In this document: positions 1 through 8,027 of the stretch, in pieces
Layout: every line of letters begins with the position of its first letter
Position numbering within the stretch: position 1 is the stretch's first letter
Origin: Neobacillus sp. Marseille-Q6967
GTDB lineage: Bacteria > Bacillota > Bacilli > Bacillales > Cytobacillaceae
Reading direction: 5' to 3'
DNA length: 64,000 bases
NCBI RefSeq assembly: GCF_946151075.1
Contig: NZ_CAMGZB010000001.1
Location: 1,092,001-1,156,000 of the forward strand
Translations under genes and position numbers: made by a program
Notes under the pieces: generated by a model
What the model saw: the letters and a program-made list of their open reading frames with translations, nothing else
Told to the model about the DNA's origin: nothing
Databases searched by the model: none

Positions 1-74
1 AAAGCCTTTTTGTTAATGCGTTTGAAGGGCAGATTATTCAATTTAACAGTGATGAAAATAGAAAAGTGGAGTGA
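1..74 (+). CDS. walI: WalI (YycI) C-terminal end, partial
   Basis: The frame ending with TGA at 72-74 reads ...VNAFEGQIIQF..., which resembles the extreme C-terminus of the WalK-associated regulatory membrane protein WalI. Only about 23 codons are inside the window, so the call depends mainly on position directly upstream of walJ, as in the walRKHIJ operon of Bacillus. The stop lies 6 nt before the walJ start and the end of this frame contains the walJ ribosome site, which suggests translational coupling. Confidence 0.6.
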   Translation, partial: SLFVNAFEGQIIQFNSDENRKVE

Positions 75-80
75 AAAAAT

Positions 81-875
81 ATGACGTTGCGTTACAGCAT
101 CTTAGCAAGTGGCAGCACAGGGAATGCACTGTATGTGGAGTCAGATGACCACTCCTTTTTAGTCGATGCAGGATTTAGCGGCAAGCAAATGGAGGCTCTG
201 TTTCAGCAAATTGACCGGGATATCAGCAAGTTATCTGGAATTTTTGTTACTCATGAACATAGCGACCATATTAAAGGGATTGGTGTGCTGGCCCGAAAAT
301 ACCGTCTCCCTGTGTATGCGAATGAAAACACATGGAAAGCAATGGACAAGTTAGTAGGGGACATTCCTACTGAACAGAAAATGATTTTTAATACGGAAAC
401 AGTCAAAAGTTTTGGGTCAACAGATATTGAATCATTTGGAGTATCCCATGATGCTGCGGAGCCAATGTTTTATGTATTTCATCAATCTGGGAAAAAACTT
501 GTCTTGATTACAGATACAGGTTATGTAAGCGACCGGATGAAAGGAATCATTTCAAACGCTGATGCTTATATTTTTGAATCAAATCATGACGTGCAAATGC
601 TTAGAATGGGGAGATATCCTTGGAATATAAAACGGCGGATCCTAAGCGACGTCGGGCATGTTTCCAATGAAGATGCTGCCCTTGCATTAAGCGAGGTAGT
701 GGGAGATAACACGAAGAGAGTGTATTTGGCACATTTAAGTCTGGACAATAACATGAAAGATTTAGCAAGAATGTCAGTAGCCCAGACATTGCAAGGCCAA
801 GGGCTAATTGTGGGAGAACAGTTTGACCTCTTTGATACGGATCCTAAAATACCGACTATATTAACTGCCGTGTAA
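81..875 (+). CDS. walJ: WalJ (YycJ) metallo-beta-lactamase-fold hydrolase
   Basis: A 264-residue single-domain MBL-fold protein, the normal size for WalJ/YycJ. The metal-binding signature HxHxDH is present as THEHSDH, with H58, H60, D62 and H63. A second histidine/aspartate cluster includes the ITDTGY and SNHD segments. The family is linked to the essential WalRK cell-wall two-component operon, and a 5' exonuclease role in DNA repair has been proposed; the exact substrate is not visible here. It directly follows the walI end and is closed by a terminator at 879-916. The GTGGAG site upstream supports the ATG at 81. Confidence 0.93.
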   Translation: MTLRYSILASGSTGNALYVESDDHSFLVDAGFSGKQMEALFQQIDRDISKLSGIFVTHEHSDHIKGIGVLARKYRLPVYANENTWKAMDKLVGDIPTEQKMIFNTETVKSFGSTDIESFGVSHDAAEPMFYVFHQSGKKLVLITDTGYVSDRMKGIISNADAYIFESNHDVQMLRMGRYPWNIKRRILSDVGHVSNEDAALALSEVVGDNTKRVYLAHLSLDNNMKDLARMSVAQTLQGQGLIVGEQFDLFDTDPKIPTILTAV

Positions 876-878
876 AGG

Positions 879-916
879 AAAGAGTAAAGATGCATTAGTA
901 TCTTTACTCTTTTTGA
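879..916 (+). terminator. Terminator of the wal operon
   Basis: Inverted repeat AGAGTAAAGAT (881-891) / ATCTTTACTCT (900-910), with an 8-nt loop, followed by a T-run. It lies just after the walJ stop. Confidence 0.88.
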
Positions 917-1032
917 TTTGTCTAAAATGGGTAGATTTTCTATTTTTTTATAAATTCCTATTTAAAAGAGTATAATTGATACTATAAGGCAGAATAAAAA
1001 AATAGAAGTTTTAATAGGGAGGAATGGTGAAA

Positions 1033-2265
1033 ATGGGTTACTATGATGATCATTCACCGGGCCGTAATCAGAAACAGAAAGGAAACAGAGGCGGATTTTT
1101 TCTTGCCAGCATTGTGGGGGTAATCCTTGGTGCCATATTAGTGATTGTTGCTATTCCAGCATTATCGGATCAGGGTTTTCTGCCATATAGTGTGCAGCCG
1201 CACCAAGCGCAGCCTGATGATACAGAGGATAATAATGATGGAAATTTTGTTCAGCAGCAGGTTTCCTATGAAGTTGACACAGATATAACCGCTGCCATTG
1301 ATAAGGCCGCAGATGCCGTTGTCGGGATTAATAATATACAAACAACGGATTTTTGGGAAGATCAAGATGGCACGTCTGATCAAGCTCCTGCAGGTACAGG
1401 CTCTGGTGTTATTTATAAAAAGACAGATAACAAGGCATATGTTGTTACCAACCAACACGTGGTTGAAGGGGCCACTCAGCTCGAAGTCACGCTAAATGAC
1501 GGCACAAAGATTCCTGCTACCCTTCTTGGCGGAGATATTTGGACAGACTTAGCCGTTCTTGAAATTGATGCCGGACACATAAAGAAGATTGCGGAATTTG
1601 GAAATTCAGAAGCCTTAAAAATGGGTGAGCCGGTGTTAGCGATTGGAAATCCACTGGGGGCGACTTTCTCGGGATCGGTGACACAAGGGATTATCTCTGG
1701 TATTAATCGGACCATTCCAGTTGATATCAACCTAGACGGGATGATTGATTGGCAGGCAGAAGTTTTACAGACCGATGCAGCCATTAACCCTGGAAACAGC
1801 GGCGGCGCACTCGTGAACATTGCGGGCCAAGTAATTGGGATTAACTCAATGAAAATTGCTGAAAGTGCCGTAGAAGGCATCGGTTTATCCATTCCAATAA
1901 ACTATGCCAAACCGATTATTAATGACCTGGAGAAGTTTGGGGAAGTAAAGCGGCCGTATATGGGAGTGGATTTGAAATCAGTGAATGAAATTCCCGGATA
2001 TTATCAGGAGGAGGCACTGAAGCTTCCGAATGATGTTACCGATGGTGTAGCACTGCGTCAGGTAATTCCAAATTCACCGGCAGATCTAGCAGGATTACGC
2101 GAACTGGATGTCATTGTAGAACTAGATGGTCAGAAGATTCATGATGTGATTGACCTTAGAAAGCATCTATATCAGGAAAAGGAAATCGGCGAGCAAATGG
2201 AAATTAAGTTTTACCGTGAAGGAAAACTGCAGACCACAACAATGACGCTGGCAGAAAGTCAATAA
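1033..2265 (+). CDS. HtrA/DegP-family membrane-anchored serine protease (HtrC/YycK type)
   Basis: Trypsin-like serine protease with one N-terminal membrane anchor (roughly residues 18-42, after a short basic cytoplasmic segment), a protease domain and a C-terminal PDZ domain (about 290-400). The triad is visible: His142 in TNQHVVEG, Asp172 in TDLAVLEI and Ser256 in NPGNSGGALVN, counted from the start at 1033. HtrA enzymes degrade misfolded proteins outside the membrane. An ATG at 1024 lies only 2 nt after the GGGAGG site, while the in-frame ATG at 1033 has normal spacing, so 1033 is preferred. Position beside walJ matches YycK (HtrC) of Bacillus. A TATAAT at 971-976 may be the promoter -10. 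Confidence 0.93.
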   Translation: MGYYDDHSPGRNQKQKGNRGGFFLASIVGVILGAILVIVAIPALSDQGFLPYSVQPHQAQPDDTEDNNDGNFVQQQVSYEVDTDITAAIDKAADAVVGINNIQTTDFWEDQDGTSDQAPAGTGSGVIYKKTDNKAYVVTNQHVVEGATQLEVTLNDGTKIPATLLGGDIWTDLAVLEIDAGHIKKIAEFGNSEALKMGEPVLAIGNPLGATFSGSVTQGIISGINRTIPVDINLDGMIDWQAEVLQTDAAINPGNSGGALVNIAGQVIGINSMKIAESAVEGIGLSIPINYAKPIINDLEKFGEVKRPYMGVDLKSVNEIPGYYQEEALKLPNDVTDGVALRQVIPNSPADLAGLRELDVIVELDGQKIHDVIDLRKHLYQEKEIGEQMEIKFYREGKLQTTTMTLAESQ

Positions 2266-2272
2266 GGGCATA

Positions 2273-2310
2273 GAAAACCAGAAGGGCACTAAATTCCTTC
2301 TGGTTTTTTA
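2273..2310 (+). terminator. Terminator after the HtrA-like gene
   Basis: AAAACCAGAAGG (2275-2286) pairs with CCTTCTGGTTTT (2296-2307), followed by further T residues. Confidence 0.88.
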
Positions 2311-2392
2311 TGCTATGATGGTAAAGGGATTGGTATGAAGCCGTTTTGATAGTAAATAATAATAATAAAACGTGTGCAAAAGGGTGAAAAAC

Positions 2393-2551
2393 ATGATCTA
2401 TTGTTGTGAGGAACATGTAGAAATGGCATTAGAAGCTGTTGTGGACGAGTTTGAAACATTCCCGTTATTATCAAAATTGGCTGTGGATAATTTATCAACA
2501 GGGTGTGAATATTGCCAAAATCCAGCTACATATATAGTGGCGAACAAATAA
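2393..2551 (+). CDS. Small CxxH/CxxC metal-site protein (YyzF-like)
   Basis: A 52-codon ORF between the protease gene and rlmH, preceded by AAAGGGTG. It begins MIYCCEEHVEMALEAVV and ends GCEYCQNPATYIVANK. A CxxH (CEEH) near the N-terminus and a CxxC (CEYC) near the C-terminus would form a four-ligand zinc-like site. Short CxxH/CxxC proteins at exactly this locus are known in Bacillus (YyzF type), with no established function. The fully open frame, conserved ligands and position support a real gene despite its size. Confidence 0.82.
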   Translation: MIYCCEEHVEMALEAVVDEFETFPLLSKLAVDNLSTGCEYCQNPATYIVANK

Positions 2552-2563
2552 TCCCATACAACA

Positions 2564-2653
2564 TGTGGATAAAAATTGTGAATATGTGGATAACTTCTGT
2601 GGATATCTTGTTTGTAACCTGTTTGTAATCTAGAAAAAGAGGGTTGTGGATTG
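2564..2653 (+). promoter_or_regulatory. DnaA-box cluster upstream of rlmH
   Basis: TGTGGATAA, the reverse of the perfect DnaA box TTATCCACA, occurs at 2564-2572 and 2585-2593. Near matches are TGTGGATAT at 2598-2606 and TGTGGATTG at 2645-2653, the last overlapping the rlmH start. All four share one orientation. In B. subtilis a DnaA-box cluster at yydA (rlmH) is one of the oriC-proximal clusters that titrate DnaA, so position and sequence both fit. Confidence 0.72.
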
Positions 2654-3132
2654 TGAATATCTCAATTGTCACGGTTGGCAAATTAAAAGAAAAATATTTA
2701 AAAATGGGAATAGAGGAATACTTAAAAAGATTATCTGCTTATGCAAAGGTAGAAATTATGGAAGTGGCTGATGAAAAAGCCCCGGAAGAATTAAGTGAGT
2801 CTGAAATGCTCCAGGTTAAACAAAAAGAGGGAGAACGAATTTTAGCAAAGATCAGCCAGGATACACATGTGATTGCACTGGCGATTCAGGGGAAAATGCA
2901 ATCATCAGAAGAACTGGCCGATACATTAGATAAATTGGCTACATACGGAAAAAGCAAGATTGCATTCGTAATCGGAGGATCATTAGGGTTAAGCGACGAA
3001 GTGCTAAAGCGTTCTAATGAACAACTTTCCTTTTCAAAAATGACCTTTCCACATCAGTTAATGAAGCTTATCCTAGTCGAGCAAATCTACCGTGCTTTTC
3101 GAATTAACCGGGGAGAACCGTATCATAAGTAA
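2653..3132 (+). CDS. rlmH: RlmH, 23S rRNA pseudouridine-1915 N3-methyltransferase
   Basis: A 159-residue SPOUT-class methyltransferase (formerly YydA/OrfX) that methylates the pseudouridine at 23S rRNA position 1915 using S-adenosylmethionine. The sequence follows the family throughout: [17 protein letters not shown] at the start, [17 protein letters not shown], the trefoil-knot segment [13 protein letters not shown], and the end [15 protein letters not shown] at 2644 extends the frame, but the GTG at 2653 gives the family length and sits 9 nt after AGAGGG. The 3' end of this gene is the classical attachment site of staphylococcal SCC elements, and copies of it recur downstream in this window. 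Confidence 0.97.
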   Translation: MNISIVTVGKLKEKYLKMGIEEYLKRLSAYAKVEIMEVADEKAPEELSESEMLQVKQKEGERILAKISQDTHVIALAIQGKMQSSEELADTLDKLATYGKSKIAFVIGGSLGLSDEVLKRSNEQLSFSKMTFPHQLMKLILVEQIYRAFRINRGEPYHK

Positions 3133-3141
3133 CGACGAAAT
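3112..3141 (+). repeat. rlmH 3'-end attachment-like site, copy 1 (native)
   Basis: The last codons of rlmH, reading GEPYHK-stop (3112-3132), plus the following CGACGAAAT. The core CATAAGTAA is the same as that of the staphylococcal SCC attB at the end of rlmH. This is the reference copy for the three downstream repeats. Confidence 0.75.
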
Positions 3142-3154
3142 TTAGGATTAATAA

Positions 3155-3184
3155 GGAGAGCCTTACCATAAGTAATGGCGAAAT
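3155..3184 (+). repeat. rlmH 3'-end attachment-like site, copy 2
   Basis: Matches the native site at 25 of 30 positions and again reads GEPYHK-stop (3155-3175), with only synonymous changes, followed by TGGCGAAAT. It is just 43 bp from copy 1. An 8-bp inverted repeat ATAAGTAA (3169-3176) / TTACTTAT (3186-3193) overlaps it, as is common at SCC element ends. Similarity also continues a few codons upstream with one base missing. Confidence 0.72.
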
Positions 3185-3189
3185 GTTAC

Positions 3190-3633
3190 TTATTCGAGTG
3201 AAAATAAAGTTAGTGTAGCCCTATTGTATCTGGGTGGTTTCCCTCTAGGAGCAAAAGCTTTAGTTATATAAATCCCTACTTCATCACCAGCATTCAAAAA
3301 TGATTGAACAGTTGTTCCTGTAATGGTACTGATGCCATTTGCGTCGAAAATGGCCCCTACAAGTGGCTCAGATTTATTAGAACTTAAGTTGATAATAAAT
3401 TCGGCAAATTGTTCTTCCTCTAAGATAACAGATACATTTGCTGTTATATGATATACACCTGATTTGAAAACTGTTATTCTGTTTGCAGCGATATCAGGTC
3501 TAGTATTTTGATAGGGGCCAGCTATATTAAAATTAACAAGGTTTCCAGTTATAATAGGAAGAATTCTATCGTCAGGATGATCTTGTTTATACAATGATCC
3601 ATAAGTATACGGTTTTACATTTTTAGTCCTCAT
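3190..3633 (-). CDS. C1q/TNF-like jelly-roll protein (BclA C-terminal-like)
   Basis: A 147-residue protein without an obvious signal peptide. The pattern of beta-strands, including FKSGVYHITANVSVIL, FAEFIINLSSN and SFLNAGDEVGIYI, resembles the C1q/TNF-like trimer domain found at the C-terminus of collagen-like exosporium proteins such as BclA. No collagen Gly-X-Y repeats are present. The start ATG at 3633 is preferred over 3639 because AAGG then has 8-nt spacing. It overlaps the end of speD, so the two are probably cotranscribed and translationally coupled. A surface-structure role is inference; the pairing with polyamine genes is odd. Confidence 0.6.
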   Translation of the reverse strand: MRTKNVKPYTYGSLYKQDHPDDRILPIITGNLVNFNIAGPYQNTRPDIAANRITVFKSGVYHITANVSVILEEEQFAEFIINLSSNKSEPLVGAIFDANGISTITGTTVQSFLNAGDEVGIYITKAFAPRGKPPRYNRATLTLFSLE

Positions 3634-4036
3634 ATACATCGCCTTGGTAAATCATTGGATTAGGGTATTCTAAACACTTAATAAGCTGAGGATATGAAAC
3701 CCCCCGTAAAACGGAGTACACCATGGCTTTTTTTGATGACAATCCTTTTAAGAGAAATCCCACTTGGCGATCAAGGTCTTGTTTTCCACATGTATAAAAA
3801 TCTAATGAAGCATATCCCTCTTCAGGCCATGTATGAATGGACAAATGGGAAGTCGATAAAACGAGTACTCCTGTTACACCTTGAGGTTCAAATTGGTGGA
3901 AGTAAGAATATAAAATTTCCATACCTGCGTCTAGAGCTGCTTGTTTACACAATTTCTCTAAATATGTGATGTTATCTAAAAGTGAAGAATCGCACTCAAA
4001 TCCATCAATAATAATATGTTTTCCTTCTTTGGTCAA
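3623..4036 (-). CDS. speD: S-adenosylmethionine decarboxylase proenzyme (SpeD)
   Basis: Bacterial class 1B AdoMet decarboxylase, 137 residues. It self-cleaves to form a pyruvoyl cofactor and makes decarboxylated AdoMet, the aminopropyl donor for spermidine synthesis. The processing site is visible in STSHLSIHTWPEEG: Ser63 is the pyruvoyl precursor, with His68 and Cys83 (YTCG) at the expected catalytic positions. A TTG start at 4036 is used. The stop lies inside the downstream C1q-like gene. An upstream aminopropyltransferase-like gene in the same direction supports a polyamine pathway, although a terminator separates the two. Confidence 0.93.
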   Translation of the reverse strand: MTKEGKHIIIDGFECDSSLLDNITYLEKLCKQAALDAGMEILYSYFHQFEPQGVTGVLVLSTSHLSIHTWPEEGYASLDFYTCGKQDLDRQVGFLLKGLSSKKAMVYSVLRGVSYPQLIKCLEYPNPMIYQGDVYED

Positions 4037-4163
4037 AATCCCATCATTCCCTTCCGTTTACCTTTAAAAATATGGTATGGAATTTTTAAAAAATAAATTG
4101 TACGGTTGTCCTAGATTATTAGAAAATGTTCTTGTATAAAAGGAAAAAATGTATTCTTTTTAT

Positions 4164-4221
4164 TAAAAAGAGTATCTCCAACTATAAATTTGCTCAGGGT
4201 AAGCTGGAGATACCCATTTTT
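4164..4221 (-). terminator. Terminator of the tandem aminopropyltransferase gene
   Basis: GTATCTCCA (4172-4180) pairs with TGGAGATAC (4205-4213). On the minus strand a TCTTTTT tract follows the stem, and the plus strand also has a T-run, so it may act both ways. It separates the 4296-6104 gene from speD. Confidence 0.75.
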
Positions 4222-4295
4222 TAAGTTGTTTTTGAAAGTCTTGTTGATTAATAAGTCATTAACCTGTCAAATAATTTCAACCTTTATCTTCCCCG

Positions 4296-6104
4296 TTACT
4301 GTGTAAGTTCTTTTCGATAAAATTCATGTAATTTTAAATTAGACAATTTATTTATCTGTGCTTCCTCTAAAACCGACTGTACCATAGGCGAGAAGACAAA
4401 CAAGGTTGAAAGGTCTTCAGGGAGTGTTGTTGTATTCGGGATAGATAATTTTATATCATCTACGGCCAAAGGCTTTTTTGCTGCCAAATGAAATCCCCAA
4501 TCTCCGAAAGAAGGGACGTTAATATGGTAGCTTTGGACATGCATTCCTGTCCCCTTAAGAGTAAGCCCGATACTCCAGTATACTAATGGAGCATACTCTG
4601 GTGAATGGGATTGGCAGACAAGAATGCCGTCTTCCGTAAGAAGATTTGATAATTCCTTAAAGAATTCCACTGTATACAAGCTGCTTAAGATTTCGTCGCC
4701 TGGATCAGGTAAGTCTACTATGATGACATCATATAGGTCCTTTTGGTTTCGTTGGAATACTTGAATATCCTGCTGATGGATGGATACGCGCTCATCATGG
4801 AGTGCACTTTTGTTAAGGGAAACAACTGCAGGGATATTACTGGCCATTTCGAGCATTAATGGGTCAAGGTCTACTAAGTCTATATGCTTTACATCATGGT
4901 ATTTTAGAACTTCGCGAATAGCAAACCCATCTCCGCCTCCGGCAATGAGGATACGGTCCCGTTTTTGGAGCATGGATAATGCAGGATGAACAAGAGCCTC
5001 ATGATAGATTTCCTCATCTAATGAACTAAACTGCAGTTGCTTATCTAAATACAGCCGAACATCAGTTGTTTCCAAAACTAATACATGATCCCCCTCTTTA
5101 CCTCCTTCGTATAAAATACGGTGAGGATTGGAAAGAAGATGCTGAAGCTCTTTCAGTTCTTCCGGAACGACATCAGCTTCTTGCTCAGCTGGAGGGGTGG
5201 CGGCTTCACTTGAGGAAGATAATTTGTGTAGTGACAGGGATGCTAAGGAGTTGACAATGGCTTTTTTCTTGAATGACATTATCTGCTCCGAAAATGTAAA
5301 CCATGGCTTTAGATTATCGGGAAGCGAACGGTTAGGCACATCGATTTTTTTCTCTTCACTCCATCTCAAGGGTTTCTTCCCAGCCAGGTGAAATCCGCAA
5401 TCTCCAAACCAGGGAACATTGACGTGGTAGTTGAGATTGTAAAAGTGTACACTTTCTAATGTTTTTGAAATACTCCAGTATTCCAAAGGAGTATCTTTCG
5501 GAGATGAGGACGTACAAACCATGAGCCCGCTGTCAGTAAGCTGGTTGGACAGTTGGAGAAAGAATTCCTGGGTAAAAAAAAGACTCTGTTCTTCTGTTTC
5601 AGGATATGGCAGAATGGCGATAATAACATCAAATTTCTGCTCCTCTGTCATTAAGAAATCATATATATTGCTATTTGAGATTTGAACACGCTTATCAGAG
5701 AAGGAACCATCGTTAAGCTGGATAACTTCAGGAGTATTTTTAGAGGCTAAAAGGGTTTCAGGGGATAAGGGCACTAGGCTGACATGGTTAATACATGGAT
5801 ATTTAAGGACTTCTCGTAGTGCAAACCCACTTTCATCGCCGATGATTAAGATACGATCGTGCCGTTCCGATAAAGACATAGATGGATGTACGAGAGCCTC
5901 ATGATAGATTCTTTCATCCATTGAATTCCATTTAAGTTGATTGTTCTGGTATAAACGTATATTCATTGTTTCTATCAAAAGTACATTCTGATAGGGACTT
6001 GTCCCCTTAAAAATGATTTTGTGGGGACCTGCTAATAATTGTTGAAGCTCAATTAAATCGTAAACATCACCGCGAAAGAAATCCTGTTTGTTACGATTAC
6101 TCAA
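4296..6104 (-). CDS. Tandem spermidine-synthase-like protein with one degenerate half
   Basis: About 602 residues made of two homologous aminopropyltransferase domains (roughly 1-285 and 315-600) joined by a Ser/Pro/Glu-rich linker. The C-terminal half keeps the AdoMet-binding signature: RILIAGGGDGFAIREVLKY, the ribose-binding acid in DLVDLDPLM and DLPDPGDE near the active site. The N-terminal half has GDESGF, VPLSPETL and ILPYPETE at the same places, so key residues are lost. Segments such as YHEALVHPA and YHINVPSFGDWGFHLA are typical of spermidine synthase domains usually fused to membrane segments, but none are present here. TTG at 6104 has an AGAGGTG site; an upstream GTG overlaps that site. 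A regulatory or scaffold role for the N-half is inference. Confidence 0.78.
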   Translation of the reverse strand: MSNRNKQDFFRGDVYDLIELQQLLAGPHKIIFKGTSPYQNVLLIETMNIRLYQNNQLKWNSMDERIYHEALVHPSMSLSERHDRILIIGDESGFALREVLKYPCINHVSLVPLSPETLLASKNTPEVIQLNDGSFSDKRVQISNSNIYDFLMTEEQKFDVIIAILPYPETEEQSLFFTQEFFLQLSNQLTDSGLMVCTSSSPKDTPLEYWSISKTLESVHFYNLNYHVNVPWFGDCGFHLAGKKPLRWSEEKKIDVPNRSLPDNLKPWFTFSEQIMSFKKKAIVNSLASLSLHKLSSSSEAATPPAEQEADVVPEELKELQHLLSNPHRILYEGGKEGDHVLVLETTDVRLYLDKQLQFSSLDEEIYHEALVHPALSMLQKRDRILIAGGGDGFAIREVLKYHDVKHIDLVDLDPLMLEMASNIPAVVSLNKSALHDERVSIHQQDIQVFQRNQKDLYDVIIVDLPDPGDEILSSLYTVEFFKELSNLLTEDGILVCQSHSPEYAPLVYWSIGLTLKGTGMHVQSYHINVPSFGDWGFHLAAKKPLAVDDIKLSIPNTTTLPEDLSTLFVFSPMVQSVLEEAQINKLSNLKLHEFYRKELTQ

Positions 6105-6403
6105 AATAATCACCTCTCATAGTAACTTATTGTCATAATATGAAGAAGCGAAAAGTTTCGTGTAACGTTTCCATCACATCTTTGTCTAAATTTTTGGTGA
6201 GGCATGGGGAAAATTTTGTGTTACTGGGTGATTTAATAGGTCTCTTTGATTAAACCTCCATAAGATAGTACCAATTCATTTTGAAAACGTATTTTATCTT
6301 TTAAAAAGAATAAATTTATCTTGAGAGGAAGAGACTGTGAAAAAGGGAAAACATTTATTTACTTCAGATTGCCATTGAAACCCAAGAATATGAAATTCGA
6401 AAC
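6105..6403. other. Intergenic region, promoter side of the aminopropyltransferase gene
   Basis: AT-rich spacer between two leftward genes. It holds the AGAGGTG ribosome site of the downstream gene. No hairpin, riboswitch or ORF is evident, and a sigma-A promoter is expected but not clear. Confidence 0.4.
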
Positions 6404-6434
6404 AAAAAATCTCCCTAACAGGGGGATTTTTTGT
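6404..6434 (-). terminator. Terminator of the BCCT transporter gene
   Basis: AAAAATCTCCC pairs with GGGGGATTTTT across a TAACA loop, with a T-run on the minus strand, directly after the transporter stop codon. Confidence 0.85.
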
Positions 6435-6446
6435 TTTAACTTATTT

Positions 6447-7973
6447 TTATGAATGCAGCAGATTTCTCTTATTTCTCTTTTGTACTACAACTTCGCTTTT
6501 TAATCCTTTCAATAATGAAAAGCACATGATAATCATGATAATGGCAAAAGGTAGAGCGGCCGCAATGGAAGCTGTTTGCAAAACGTTCAAACCTCCAGCT
6601 AATAGCAATACAGCAGCCAAAGCAGATTGAATGACACCCCATGTCATTTTAATTTTATTGGAAGGATTTAATGTTCCACCTTCACTAAGCATCCCTAATA
6701 CAAAGGTGGCTGTATCTGCAACTGTTATATAATATATAGCAACGACAGCGAACCCCAAAATACTTAATACAGAACTCATTGGAAGATAATCAAAGAATGT
6801 AAAGATAGACAATGACACGTTTTCAGTAATAGATTTTGCCAGATCATTGTTACCTGTGTTTTGGACAATTTCAAGCGCTGAGCCGCCAAAAATGGACATC
6901 CAAAGACATGTTCCAAGTGTAGGAACAACCAAAACGCCGATCACAAACTCCCTTACAGTTCTTCCTTTCGAAACTCGGGCAATAAACATACCGACGAAAG
7001 GTGCCCAGGCAATCCACCATGCCCAATAAAATAATGTCCATGATGCAATCCATTCCCCTTCACCAAAGGGCTTTAATCTTAAACTCATATGTATAAAGTC
7101 ACTTATATAGAGACCCGTCGTATTAAATAAGACCTTAATAATAGTCAAGGTGGGTCCGACAATTAAAATCAGAAGCATAATAGCAAAAGATAAAATCATT
7201 GCTGCATTAGATAAGTATTGGATTCCTTTCTCTAAACCTGTATTGATGGAAACGATAAAAAGGACTGTTGCAACAGCAATAACGGTCAGCTGGACGAATA
7301 ACACATTGGGAACACCGAAGATGTCATGCATTCCTGCTGTAACCTGCATGGCACCAAGCCCTAATGAGGTTGCAATTCCAAAGACTGTTGCAAAGATCGA
7401 TAGGATATCAATCGTTTTTCCTATCGGACCGTAGATTCGCTCGCCCAGTATCGGATGGAACGCTGAACTGATGGCTGCAGGCAGCCTTTTGTTATATTGA
7501 AAAAAGGCAAGGGCTAAGCCAATTACTGTGTAGATCGCCCACGGATCCAGACCCCAATGAAAAAATGTATATTTCATTGCGGTATTGGCTGCGTCAATAG
7601 TATAAGCTTTCCCGTAGGGAGGGGTTGTATAGTGGGTAACAGGTTCAGCAACACTCCAGTACACAATTCCAATTCCCATACCAGCACCAAACAACATTGC
7701 GAGCCAAGACGCGGTATTAAAATCAGGACGGTCTGTTTTCCTTCCCAGCCGAATATCGCCGTATTTAGAAAACAGTAAATAGATCGAGAAGATTACAAAG
7801 AAAAGGGTGGCACCAAGATAAACCCACCCAAGGTAATCAATCGAACCATTATAAATAGTTTCGGTGACTTTTGCGAGATTATCTGTAAAAAAGACACCCC
7901 ATATAATAAAAATAAGGGTTAGTAAAAGTGAGATAATAAAAACACTATTTTCTTTTATTTTATTGCTATCCAT
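6447..7973 (-). CDS. BCCT-family glycine betaine/choline-type transporter
   Basis: A 508-residue integral membrane protein with about 12 hydrophobic helices. It carries the family signatures GMGIGIVYWSVAEP (TM3/4 region) and FYWAWWIAWAPFVGMFIARVSKGRTVREF (TM8), whose tryptophans bind quaternary ammonium groups. Members such as OpuD and BetL take up betaine or related compounds with Na+ or H+ for osmoprotection; which substrate applies here cannot be told. TM and loop lengths look complete. The ATG at 7973 has an AGGAGG site. Only 54 bp separates it from the upstream gene, so cotranscription is possible. Confidence 0.92.
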   Translation of the reverse strand: MDSNKIKENSVFIISLLLTLIFIIWGVFFTDNLAKVTETIYNGSIDYLGWVYLGATLFFVIFSIYLLFSKYGDIRLGRKTDRPDFNTASWLAMLFGAGMGIGIVYWSVAEPVTHYTTPPYGKAYTIDAANTAMKYTFFHWGLDPWAIYTVIGLALAFFQYNKRLPAAISSAFHPILGERIYGPIGKTIDILSIFATVFGIATSLGLGAMQVTAGMHDIFGVPNVLFVQLTVIAVATVLFIVSINTGLEKGIQYLSNAAMILSFAIMLLILIVGPTLTIIKVLFNTTGLYISDFIHMSLRLKPFGEGEWIASWTLFYWAWWIAWAPFVGMFIARVSKGRTVREFVIGVLVVPTLGTCLWMSIFGGSALEIVQNTGNNDLAKSITENVSLSIFTFFDYLPMSSVLSILGFAVVAIYYITVADTATFVLGMLSEGGTLNPSNKIKMTWGVIQSALAAVLLLAGGLNVLQTASIAAALPFAIIMIIMCFSLLKGLKSEVVVQKRNKRNLLHS

Positions 7974-8027
7974 AGGAAACCTCCTGAAAAGGGAATTTTT
8001 AAGACAAAGTTAAGTCATTTCATTTAT

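Noticed and set aside
3137..3154. A real cassette between rlmH-end copies 1 and 2
   Set aside because: The 43-bp spacing is too short to carry anything; more likely a collapsed remnant or a local duplication.
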